Assembly: GCA_026873275.1 (NCBI GenBank)
Contig: JANTUC010000016.1
Coordinates: 1,178,001 to 1,242,000 of the forward strand
Source of the DNA: Pseudopithomyces maydicus
Taxonomy: Eukaryota; Ascomycota; Dothideomycetes; Pleosporales; Didymosphaeriaceae
Length of the DNA stretch: 64,000 bases
Direction of reading: 5' to 3'
Numbering within the stretch: the first letter of the stretch is position 1; the number at the start of each line of letters is the position of its first letter. The notes under the pieces were generated by a model, which saw only the letters and a program-made list of their open reading frames with translations, had not been told where the DNA came from and ran no database searches. This document shows, piece after piece, positions 36,286-46,236 of this stretch. Position numbers and translations under genes: made by a program.

Positions 36286-36669
36286 CCCGTAGCCTCCCCC
36301 GCGTCCCCCTGCCGCAACTTGCCTTCCAGAGACCAGGCGCCGACGCCTGGCTCCCCCAGATCGTCGAGCCAATCCTGCAAGCCAGCAATTACGCTGGCCT
36401 GCTCTCATATTGTTCTTCCAGACGTGATCTCGCTTCCTGCAGCCCTTGTGGACGCATGGAACAGACAAGCCACAGATCTGACCCTGGCTCCGCAACCACC
36501 TACCAGACCAGGATTCCACAGACGGACGTTGTCCCTCGGCACTCTATAGTGCACTCAGCGACCCACCTGTGAGTCCTAAGTATCCCATGACCGCTCAGAC
36601 ACTTCCCCAAGTGATCGCAACTCTCATCTCCGCGCGAACCACCTCACCTCTTGCTCCATCCCATCCACC

Positions 36670-39594
36670 ATGGAGAACCCCACCGCAGAAGCCCCCAAGC
36701 TGGAGCGCAGGCAGTCGGCACCCGTCAAGCGCAGGGTGAGTCGCGCCTGCGACCATTGCCACCGCATGCGAACCCGGTGCAACGGCCAGGCACCGTGCTC
36801 GCGCTGCGTCGGTACGAACCCACCCTCTTTGCTGCGTTGCTGCGTCTAGCTCCCCAGAAACTGATCCAGAGTCTGCAGAGCTCGAGTATGTGTGCCAGTA
36901 CAACCGCGAGAAAAAACGCAGAGGCAAGGTCAGCAGACGCACCTCGCCTACCCGACTGTGGGGTTGACTGACCACCGAAAAAAGGTTCCTCGCCACATCC
37001 AAAAGCAGCGTGAGGAAGCTGCTGCCCAGAATGGCGCCATGCCGCCCCACGAAAACCCTCTGTCCATACAGACCCAATTTGAAAGAGGCGACATGGTTTC
37101 CGAGATGGACGAAGAGATATGGTCCCCTTCGGAGCCCACTCCAATTGCCCACCATTTCCCAGGAAAGGACGACATCCGCTCCCCCACGCTTCCCGCCCAC
37201 ATCATGCCACCACCCGAATTCCCCCAGGACAACGGCCACATCAAATCCCCCACCCATTGGCACGAGCTGGCCACATGTAAGTTCCCGCGAATCTGCACCT
37301 TTTGGAACCCGCACTCACAGCAAAATTAGCCGTGAGCTTCAACCCTCCCGTCACAACACACATCATGATAGATCCGCTTTTGCTAGGTCCCGGAGAGTCA
37401 CTTGCCCAGCCACAGATCCACCCCTCCATGGGCCGGAATGAAGAGCTGATGTATGCCATGAACGAAATGCACCTGCTTCCAGATAACCGCACCCCGATAT
37501 CCGTTCCTCCCGAGTTTGGAAACATGGGCTATCCCATGCACTTTGCCCCCGTACGCCAGTCCTCGCCACGAAGTTATGGATCCGTCGACACTGGATCACC
37601 TCAGTCTGGAATCAGCGCTGCTTCCTCGCATCCCGGCATCCTCCCTTGCAAATACCCCGTCCTGAAACCCCTGCTTCCGCATCTGGGAAACTTTATGACC
37701 GTTCCAATGGCTTGCGATCTTCTTGAATATTACTTCCAGAGCTCTTCTTCCGTCTTCACCGAGCCTATATCGCCATATATTCTGGGGACAGTATTCCGGA
37801 AACGCTCCTTCCTGCGCCAACACAAGCCTCGCAAATGCAGCCCGGCATTACTTGCGAGCATGCTCTGGATCGCAGCCCAAACTTCGGAAGCAAGCTATCT
37901 GACATCATCTCCATCGGCAAGAGGGGTTTTTGTCAAAAGTTGTGGAAGCTTGCCATCGATCTTTTGAAACCATTGGTCCACTCACCGGCCTCTCACGGAT
38001 TTGCCCAGAGCCACGGGAACATTGTCAGCCCTGCAGTTCACGACGCATTTGGTGTGGAGCGAGCCATGGGCCAACTCGAAAGCAGAGCGGATTCCGCCAT
38101 GCCCCCTACTAGTACCCTGGACGACGTTGCCACTTATATGAACCTCGGAGTAGTAACCTCAGCCAGCGAATACAAGGCTGCCAGTCTTCGTTGGTGGAAT
38201 GCGGCTTGGAGTCTAGCCCGGGAATTGAAATTGGGAAGAGAATTACCACAAGAGTCGACAAAAGATCGAGATGCGGACCATGATGCCGATGTTGGTATGT
38301 CAGATTGCAGTAACTCTGGAGTGCACATTCCAGCAGGAACGCCTGCAGCTGCAGTTGTGGAAGAGATGAAAGAGGAGAGGCGAAGACTTTGGTGGCTACT
38401 ATACATGATTGAGTGAGTATGCTCGTACATATTTTTCTGGTATCTTGCTGATAAATTTTAGTCGCCACCTAGGGCTGTGCTACAATCGGCCGCTGGCCAT
38501 GCTCGACAACGAATGCGAAGATTTGTACCAGCCTGTGCCAGACACACTATGGCAAGCTGGTGAGTTCTACACTGGTAACTCTGGACCAAAAAGAAAAGGC
38601 CTTTCTTTTGAGTGCACCTCGCACGATGTATTTGGATTCTTCCTCCCGCTGATGACCATCCTGGGCGACATTGTCGACATGAACGCACAAAAGAATCACC
38701 CCCGGTTCGGCCAACGCACATCTTGGGAGTCGTTTGAGGCGGAGATAACACGCCAACTCGAGCGGTATGCGTACAGTCTCCAGGATTTCAAAACACAGCA
38801 TGGCTGCCGTCAGCCGGGCGACGACGCTGCCGATCCTATCCGTGGAGAATGCGTCCACCAAACAAGAAAGGTCGTGGCGTATGCAACCCACATCATGCAC
38901 GTCTTGCACATCCTTCTGCACGGAAAATGGGACCCCGTCGCGTTATTAGAGGACGACAACATGTGGATATGCTCGCAATCGTTCCTAGCCGCTACGTCGA
39001 ACGCCATCTCCGCCGCCCATGCCGTCGAGGAAATCCTAGAACTCGACCCCGACCTCTCCTTCATGCCCTATTTCTTCGGAATGGTGAGTTTCCCTTTCAG
39101 CATCCACCTCACACATGGCTCCTAACCGTACCCCAGTACCTCCTCCAAGGAAGCCTGATCCTCCTCCTCCTCGCCGACAAGCTCTCCACCGAAACAAACG
39201 ACGGCGTGATCCGCGCCTGCGAAACCATCGTCCGCGCCCACGAAGCCGCCGTCGTGACACTCAACACGGAATACCAAGTGAGTCCTTCACCCTTTCTATT
39301 CTTCCTTTGTTTTCCTTTTCCAAAACAAAAAAAAATCCCTCGACTTTTTTCTTTCGTCTTTTTATTTTTTATTTTTATCTTTTTACTATTGAATTCAGAG
39401 TTTTTCCAAAAAAAAAAGTCCACAGCTAACATTTCTTCTTTCTCTCCCCGCAGCGAAACTTCAGAAAAGTCATGATCTCAACCCTGGCCCAGATCAAGGG
39501 CCACAGCCACTCCCGCGAGATGTCGCCCGCCAAGCGGCGAGAGGTCTTGTCGCTGTACCGCTGGACGAGTCTGGGCAATGGCCTGGCGATTTAG
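36670..39594 (+). CDS. xlnR: XlnR/Xyr1-type Zn(II)2Cys6 transcriptional activator, 7 exons, one frame break
   Basis: Exons are 36670-36811, 36879-36928, 36985-37276, 37330-38412, 38462-39083, 39137-39277 and 39454-39594 (about 823 aa after repair). The product is a nuclear activator of xylanase, cellulase and pentose-catabolism genes. The binuclear zinc cluster starts at CDHCHRMRTRCNGQAPCSRC and is completed across intron 1 (YVCQYNREKKRRGK). The fungal-specific domain includes YPVLKPLLPHL, CSPALLASMLWIAAQTSEAS, SEYKAASLRWWNAAWSLARE and RRLWWLLYMI. The C-terminus (SFMPYFFGMYLLQGSLILLL; RREVLSLYRWTSLGNGLAI) matches XlnR closely. All introns have GT..AG ends. In exon 4 the frame breaks between PSARG and CQKLWKLAIDLLKPL. 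One extra base in the G4/T5 runs at 37923-37931 restores it, so an assembly error is likely. Kozak-like CCACCATGG start. Confidence 0.87.
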
Positions 39595-40180
39595 GGAGTG
39601 GATGGATGGATGGATGGCTTTTCGGATTTCGGATTTCAGATTTCGGCTTTTGGCATTTTGGATGGGATAGGACGGGATAGGATATGACAGGATAGGAATA
39701 GGGATAAGGATAGGGGCAAGGCTCCGTCGATCGGGTCGGGCCTGGTCAAATCGGCGTCCATTTTCTTGTTTGTTTTGTTTTCCTAACGAATCGAGACGAA
39801 CGCCCAAGTGTATCATTATGTATCGTATCGTACGTATTTCGGGGGCCTTTTTTTTCCTTTTTTCTGCTTGCTTGCAGTTGTTTTTCTCATCTTGTCGTTT
39901 TGCGTCATGGGCAAAATACCATTTGCATAGAAGGTCTGGACCTTCGCTCGATACCAGGGATGGGAATGATTGATTTTGTTATTGTTGTTATCGTTATATA
40001 TATATATATATATATACATATATATTATATATTATATATGGGTATGGGTATGGGTTTGGGCAAAAGTAAAGCGTGGGCTGCGTTGAATATCATCATTATT
40101 ATCATTGTTGTTGCTGTTATTCTTGATAGTTTACCTATAATATAGAAGTGTGCAATGCGTATGTAGATGCGGATGTATAT

Positions 40181-40213
<33 letters not shown>

Positions 40214-41160
40214 GCAGGGATATATGTAACCCGTGGATCTAACATACAGAACGGGATAAACGACCAGGGTAGATAAATACAGTAGTTTGTTAAGACGATA
40301 ACTCGTCTGGTGTTGATATAAACATTCTCTTTCTTTCGGTGGGAGATTGGATATTGTATGTCATATATATATAACATAACAAACGAACACAGACATTACC
40401 ATCGCATCACCGCCGGACCCACCCACCCCCTCTACAAATAAAACCTCCTCGCTACCTCTTCCCTCGCTAGCATCGATCTAATCAGCCAAGTACGTATATA
40501 TATATACAGATATATAAAATGCTGCCTACACACCCGCTAGTTAGCTACCCATTCAAAACACCCATGCCAGACTTTTTCGTCGCTTCCACACCCTTCCACA
40601 TGGTTCGCAATTATACATACATATATACATAGTCACTGAATGCAGGCTAGCATAAATCGCACAGATCTAGGCATTATCAAACGTAGCGTTGTATGTGTGC
40701 ATACAGGTCGTTGATTCGTAATCCAAGCGCGCCCTACCTGGGCACGCTCTGGGCTTACGCACGCCCTAGGAATGACGAGGCACGACAAATGCCCGCGCTA
40801 AGCTGGGTAGCTAGCTACGGAAGGGGATAGGCGTGGGGCGGTGGTGTGGGGGGAGGAGGAGAGGGCGTTGGGGTGTGTGTGTGTGTATATATGTATATAT
40901 ATGTATATATTGTGGTATTCAATAGTGAGGGAGGAATCACAATTTATCGGATCTTTTGTTTGGCTCATTTACCTACCCTACCAGAGCCGCTCTTAAAACC
41001 TCAACCTCAACCTCAACTTCAACCCCTCTTCTCCCCCAAAATCCTTAAGATCAATTCATTTCGAATCAATCCAAACCAACCCAACCCAACCCAAACCAAA
41101 CTTAAAAAAAAAAGCATCGAAAAGAAAAGCAAGAAGAGAGACAAGAAAACAAAAATAAAA
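39595..41160. other. intergenic, A+T-rich microsatellites
   Basis: Contains (TA)n runs near 39995-40045 and 40190-40215, short CA and TATA arrays, and the xlnR 3' UTR. Just upstream of the cupin start are a tandem AACCTC/AACCCA tract and a poly-A run. No gene is supported. Confidence 0.6.
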
Positions 41161-41679
41161 ATGGAAATCCTCCCCCCAACCTCCCTCCCCGCCCTCCTCT
41201 CCAAAATCACAACCCCTTACACCCCCCACCGCCTCGCAACGCTAAACGACCACTCCCTGCTCCTCGCGCGCATCGATGGGCCCTTCATCTTCCACGCGCA
41301 CGAGGACTCGGATGAGCTGTTTTATTTGCTGGAGGGGAGGTTGAGGTTGGAGATTGAGGGCGAAACCGAAGATGAGGACGAGGGGGAAGGAGATGAAATC
41401 GAGGAAGACGGGGGAGAAGAAAAAGAAAAGGGAGATAAAGCAGATGGGGATGGGAAAGAGGATAAAGGGAGTGCTATAAAGGTTGTGGAATTGCAGGTTG
41501 GAGATGTGTTCGTTGTGCCGAGGGGGGTGAGGCATAGGCCGGTGGGGGAGGGCGCTGTGGTGATGATGGTGGAGAGGGTGGGGACGGTTAATACGGGGGG
41601 TGAGGGGGAGAGAGGACGGTGGGGGTTAGGGAGGGGAGGGAGGGGGTGTGATGGGGTGTTGGAGGGGGATGCGGAATGA
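41161..41679 (+). CDS. small cupin-domain protein with acidic insert
   Basis: Single exon, 172 aa as read. The first cupin motif is FIFHAHEDSDELFYLLEGRL (metal-binding H-x-H...E pattern), and the second is GDVFVVPRGVRHRPVGEG (His). Together they define a single-domain cupin_2 fold; substrate and reaction are unknown. Between the motifs sits an unusual ~45-residue insert made almost entirely of Glu, Asp, Gly and Lys, probably a surface loop. The C-terminus as read (GEGERGRWGLGRGG...) departs from the family after GTVNTG. One extra G in the run at 41604-41608 would give GGEGGERTVGV and a stop at 41649-41651 (about 162 aa), which fits relatives better. The start has a purine-rich leader. Confidence 0.75.
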   Translation: MEILPPTSLPALLSKITTPYTPHRLATLNDHSLLLARIDGPFIFHAHEDSDELFYLLEGRLRLEIEGETEDEDEGEGDEIEEDGGEEKEKGDKADGDGKEDKGSAIKVVELQVGDVFVVPRGVRHRPVGEGAVVMMVERVGTVNTGGEGERGRWGLGRGGRGCDGVLEGDAE

Positions 41680-42468
41680 GAGGAATAGGAGGGAGAATGA
41701 GAGAGAGAGGGGTAGGAAGGAGGAATAGGGGTGGATGAGAATAGCGAGGGGAGGAAGCTGTACGGGTTACAATGTGGATGTCTAGAGCATGAGAGGGCGT
41801 GTGTGAGTGGCATCATATGGGATGCGACGACGGCGGTGAAATATAATCTTAGACGTTTGAGCTGCAGTTTGAATGCATGCACGTTTCCTCGGTCTGAGAT
41901 GCGGCGGATGCGCATCGGAGAAAACAGTATGCGGGTAGGCACGCGGCTGGAAGAGGAAGGTCCGTCCCGTGCTACTGTATGCTAAATCGACGACGCACGT
42001 CGGAGCTTTCATCAATAATTCCGCCAAATACGCGTTCAGTAGTTCATCTTCCCTCTACGACGCGTAATCGTTGTTCTGGGTTTGGAAGTTAGTAGTTGAC
42101 CACATTTGAATTCCTCCATGTACTTACGTAGATACTCAGGCAGGTAGATACCTAGGTATACCCAACGTCACGTGTCAGAAGTCTGACCAGGATATGCAAT
42201 GACGCAACGTAAATCTTCTATGACACCCCTATTTGATTTTCTACCTACAGGAAAAGAATCCTCGTCGGATGCAATGCGTGATGGGAAAAACGATTTTATA
42301 AAGAATAGGATATCGGGCGTGAGTTTTCATCAAGTCTTGGGGTAGAATTTCGTGGGGTAAAAGTTTAGAAAAAATAATAAAAAGAATGGCGAATGCACGT
42401 GCTGGAAGAAACGCAAAGAACGAAGCAATACCATCATCCCGCTTATATATATATAGAAATATATATAT
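41680..42468. other. intergenic between convergent cupin and gaaC
   Basis: About 790 bp with both 3' ends. The left part is purine-rich; an A+T-rich stretch with TATATA runs near 42445-42470 is next to the gaaC stop. No gene is supported. Confidence 0.6.
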
Positions 42469-43467
42469 TTATAAGCTCTTCTCCACCTTCATCACCTCGG
42501 CGATACCCTCGGCCACCGCCTTGACCTTCTCTTCCGGGAGCCTCTTGAGCGGCTTGCGGGGGTACCCGCCGTATCCGTAGTACGATTGGATCGCGGACTT
42601 GGTTCCGGGGATAGCCGTCTTAGTGAGGACCCAATCGCCCTTGCTGAGCACCTTTTGCAGCTCAAAGGCCTCGGTGTATTTGCCTTCTGCCCAGAGGTTC
42701 CAGACCTTGACGCACGTCTTGGGGATGACGTTTGCGCCGCCGGCGATGATACCGGAGCCACCGCTGGCGGCTGTCTGGGCAGTGAAGTCCGCCATCCCGC
42801 CGAATGCCATGTATCCGCTTCCGGTGCTCTTGGTGGTCACGGCGTTAGTGGCAAGCGCGACGCGTGTGAGCTTTCCCGTGTTACCGCACGTGAACTTTGT
42901 GCCGACGATGTTGGGGTGCTCGGCCAGCTTGATGATGAGGTCGCTGTCCATGTCGATGCCGGACACGGCGCCGGGGTAGTTGTAGAGAATGACGGGCAGG
43001 GGCGATGCATCGGCAACCTTGGTGTAGTATTCTGTGATGGCGTCTTCGTCGATGGCGTAGCGGTAGTAGCTCGGAGGGACGAGAAGGACGTATTCGGCGC
43101 CTGCATCGGCCGCCTCCTTGCACGACTCGATGGTGAGCTTGATGCCGTGCTCAGAGGCGCCCGCGATCACGGGGACATTTTGGTATCCGGCCTCGTCCAG
43201 AGCCTCGCGGGTTGCTCGCGTGATGGCTGCTTTTTCGGCGCGATTCAGGTGTACGGCTTCTCCGTTGGAGCCCATGGTCACGAGCCCGACCAGACCAGCC
43301 TCCGCAAGGCGCACTGCGTGTTTCTTGACTGTGGGGATGTCGACCTCTTCTGTTTCCGGGTCGAAAAAAGTCATGGTCGGAGAGTAGATGCCAGGTCGGA
43401 GCGGAGTGCGCTCTTTGGCATGGCCATTGGTGCCATTGGTGTGGCCGTTGACAGCGTCTGAAGTCAT
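42469..43467 (-). CDS. gaaC: 2-keto-3-deoxy-L-galactonate aldolase (GaaC/LGA1 type), DHDPS family
   Basis: Single exon, 332 aa. The class I aldolase fold of the DapA/NanA family is clear: a GxxGE-type substrate loop (TMGSNGEAVHL), the catalytic tyrosine in LYNYPG (Y164) and the Schiff-base lysine in VGTKFTCGN (K191). In fungal D-galacturonate catabolism GaaC/LGA1 splits 2-keto-3-deoxy-L-galactonate to pyruvate and L-glyceraldehyde. Assignment to that substrate rests on the neighbour: gaaA lies divergently 984 bp away, the arrangement reported for A. niger gaaA/gaaC. Other fungal DHDPS-family aldolases share the fold, so without the context only the family would be certain. The first ~20 residues (repeated NGHTNGTNGH) are probably disordered. 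Expected to be cytosolic and induced by galacturonate. Confidence 0.82.
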   Translation of the reverse strand: MTSDAVNGHTNGTNGHAKERTPLRPGIYSPTMTFFDPETEEVDIPTVKKHAVRLAEAGLVGLVTMGSNGEAVHLNRAEKAAITRATREALDEAGYQNVPVIAGASEHGIKLTIESCKEAADAGAEYVLLVPPSYYRYAIDEDAITEYYTKVADASPLPVILYNYPGAVSGIDMDSDLIIKLAEHPNIVGTKFTCGNTGKLTRVALATNAVTTKSTGSGYMAFGGMADFTAQTAASGGSGIIAGGANVIPKTCVKVWNLWAEGKYTEAFELQKVLSKGDWVLTKTAIPGTKSAIQSYYGYGGYPRKPLKRLPEEKVKAVAEGIAEVMKVEKSL

Positions 43468-44451
43468 GATGGGGACGGACGTGGGTGCAGAAAAGCGAAC
43501 GAGGGCGTAGGGAAAGAGGAGAGATTTTTCAATCTGGGGCAGAGGAAACGACTAGTCAATGGCAGCGTAGACAGCGCGCAGGTCGGGTCAGCGTTTAATA
43601 TAACAGCGAAGTGGAGAGGGCATCGGTGTAAAGTAGGGATTGTGGCCTCGGCCGCAGCCCAAAGCATCCCACCCTTCGTTCGCTCATCTGTTGTCACTAG
43701 AGACAAGAGCTGGTAGCTCATTCGCTCCGAGAACCAGACTTTGGTCAAAGGAAGCTAAAGCCTCCTTCAGATCCGTCGCGTGCATGATAGTGGGCCGACC
43801 GATTGTGGCAGACGTCTTCGGGGCCCATTGCGCGAGAGGCGGGACAGGTTGCGGGCTTTTCTACAAGGTGACTAACAATGTCGAGGTCTCATGGGACGAA
43901 ATACCGACCGTGGTAGAGTGGATGTCGAACATGGCGCACTGCAGCAAAGATCCCTGCATGGTACCGCGCGGAGGAATAATTTCGCACGAATCGGCGAGGT
44001 GGAAGCACCGTGGGGTGCATCGGTGCGTCTCTTGGCCTGGGGAAAACAGATTGCTGGCCGGCCGTGGAGCTGGACTCACCCCGGGATGCCGGCAAAACGA
44101 GGGCCACTTGCCCCTCCACAAATGCCCCTCCTTTGCGGAAGTATGATTTTCCGTCTGGATGGCGCGTGGACGCTGGGGTTCAGATGCCGATGCAGACGCC
44201 GACGTGTAAGAGGCGTGGGCATCTCGTCGACGACCCAGAGTCTTTTGATCCCAGCCTGACCTGACCTGACGACTTGACATCTTGCTTGCCTCAGTGTCCG
44301 TAACTTGACAGACAATTCGACACTTTGCTTTTCTCTGTATCTGCAGCCTCACGCCTCGACATCGTGCTCCCCTCCCGTATCTGCAAACCAAGGAATCGAA
44401 CCTCCAGGAACTGAACCCTCAGACGCTGCCTCCAACACCAGCGACGTAATC
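43468..44451. promoter_or_regulatory. shared divergent promoter of gaaC and gaaA
   Basis: 984 bp between the two starts, so both genes must be controlled from here. I looked for the reported galacturonate-responsive element (TCCNCCAAT or its complement) and saw no exact copy. The nearest is CCCCTCCACAAAT near 44112-44124, a poor match. The 5' leader of gaaA (44300-44451) is C/T-rich. Short chance ORFs here are not genes. Confidence 0.55.
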
Positions 44452-45996
44452 ATGGCGCCCCTCGAAGTGCTAATGGTCAGTTGTCCCCCGCCCAGAACGG
44501 CTAGAACCGCCATTGCTTTTTGTCGAGATCGCGGTGTTTGCAGGATTCGACCTGCTCTCATTGGTAGCTTGGGAGCCATTGCATGCACCACACCGCCTGC
44601 CTTGCCAAAACCGATGACTGAGCTGTTGTGCTGACCAGGAAAACAGGTGGGAACGGGCGAGTACACGACCGGTTTCGTCGGTGGAGGTGCATCGACTTCG
44701 GATAAGAAGGTCGGCGTCGTAGGATTGACGCTATTCGATCTGCGGCGGCGGGGAAAGGTTGGGAATCTGAGCATGGTGGGAGTGTCAGGCGATAAATTCC
44801 CAGCGATCCGTAAGTCGCATTCGATGCCATGTGAAAGCGAATACGGCCCAGCGTGCTGACGATCGATTTCCAGGACAGCATTTGGAAAAGAACATCTCGC
44901 AGGCGTACAATGGCCTGGACGTGTCATTCCAGGAATACCCGAAGGAAGGGAAGCGTGACCCTGACGCATACAAGGAAGCCATTGATGCGCTCCCCAAGGG
45001 CAGTGCCATCACCATCTTCACCCCCGACACAACCCACTACCCGATAGCGCTCTACGCCATCGAGCGCGGCCACCACGTCCTGGTCACCAAACCCGCCGTG
45101 AAGCTCCTCGAACACCACCAGAAGCTCCTCGAGGCCGCAAAGCAGCACAATGTCTTCGTCTACGTCGAGCACCACAAGCGCTTCGACCCCGCCTACGCCG
45201 ACGCCCGTTTCCGCGCCACCAAGCTGGGCGACTTCAACTACTTCTACTCGTACATGTCGCAGCCGAAAAGCCAGCTCGAGACATTCAAGGCCTGGGCCGG
45301 AAAGGACAGCGACATCTCCTACTACCTCAATTCGCACCACATCGACATCAACGAGTCTATGGTCCCCGACTTCAAGCCTGTCCGCGTCATGGGCAGTGCC
45401 GCAAAAGGAATCGCTACGAACCTTGGCTGCGATCCCGCGACCGAAGACACAATCACACTGCTCGTCGACTGGGTGAAGAAGGATGACCCCAGCAAGCGCG
45501 CAACAGGCGTGTACACCGCTGGATGGGCCGCTCCTCAAAAGGCAGGCGTCCACTCAAATCAGTACTTCCACTACATGGCGAGCAAGGGCGAAGTCCGCAT
45601 CAACCAGGCAAAGCGCGGATACGATGTCACAGACGACGACACCGGTCTTCTGTGGTACAATCCGTGAGTTTTCTCCCTCATCTTCCTCCTCCTAATCCCC
45701 TCCACAAATTTACTAACACACATACCCCCAGTTTCTACATGAAATACGCCCCCGACGAAGAAGGCAACTTCGCCGGCCAAACCGGCTACGGCTACATCTC
45801 CTTTGAGAAATTCGTCGACGCCGTCAATCAGCTCAACGCGGGCAAGGTGACACTTGACCAGCTCGACAGCCGGCCTATTCCCACGCTCAGAAACACAATC
45901 GCTACCACGGCTATTCTCGAGGCGGGACGGAGGTCACTGGATGAGAATAGGCCGGTGGAAATTGTGGAGGAGAATGGTACTTGGTCGCTGAAGTAG
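44452..45996 (+). CDS. gaaA: D-galacturonate reductase (GaaA type), Gfo/Idh/MocA oxidoreductase, 4 exons
   Basis: Exons are 44452-44475, 44647-44809, 44874-45663 and 45732-45996 (413 aa). The first exon has only eight codons (MAPLEVLM) and splices to VGTGEYTTGFVGGG, the Rossmann NAD(P)-binding loop. This restores the start typical of the family and supports the tiny exon. Other signatures are ITIFTPDTTHYPIALYAIER, VTKPAVK (the MocA-family E/T-KP motif), VYVEHHKRFDPAYADARFRA and SYYLNSHHIDINES. GaaA reduces D-galacturonate to L-galactonate, the first step of fungal pectin-monomer catabolism, and GaaC acts third. Introns (171, 64 and 68 bp) have GT..AG ends. The long first intron lies in the 5' end and could hold regulatory sequence. 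No frame breaks. Confidence 0.87.
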
Positions 45997-46236
45997 ATTA
46001 GGGAGGCGTTGAAGGGAAAAGTCACGTGATAGGGTTGGTGCCCAGGTGCCTAGATGCCCAGGTTCCCAGGTGCGGGCGCAAGTGGATCTAAGGGTCCAAG
46101 GTTCCTTACCGAAAATAGTAGTTTCCGATATGATGTGTAAGCGCGATATGAATAAGTAGCGCTCGTAGTAACGATACCTATGAATAATTCACTTTCAGTA
46201 CGATCTTATAATCCTTTCTGCCATACACCATCGCCT

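Larger units (their letters stand above)
30174..36669. other. 6.5-kb gene-free, repeat-rich region upstream of xlnR
   Basis: No convincing gene. Open frames mostly reflect simple repeats or overlap on both strands. 30.2-32.4 kb is dense in microsatellites. 32.4-36.2 kb is more G+C-rich and mostly unique, with a 9-bp minisatellite at 35.34 kb and TTAGCAG-type repeats to about 35.48 kb. The last ~500 bp should contain the xlnR promoter. A long upstream region is common for major fungal regulators. Confidence 0.6.

Noticed and set aside
43640..44146. 168-codon ORF between gaaC and gaaA
   Set aside because: It lies in the shared promoter region, is matched by a similar-length antisense ORF (43861-44391) and resembles nothing known.
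44385..44440. tRNA B-box-like GGTTCGATTCC on the minus strand
   Set aside because: The flanking bases do not form a T-arm stem or acceptor stem and there is no A box at the right distance; it lies in the gaaA 5' leader.
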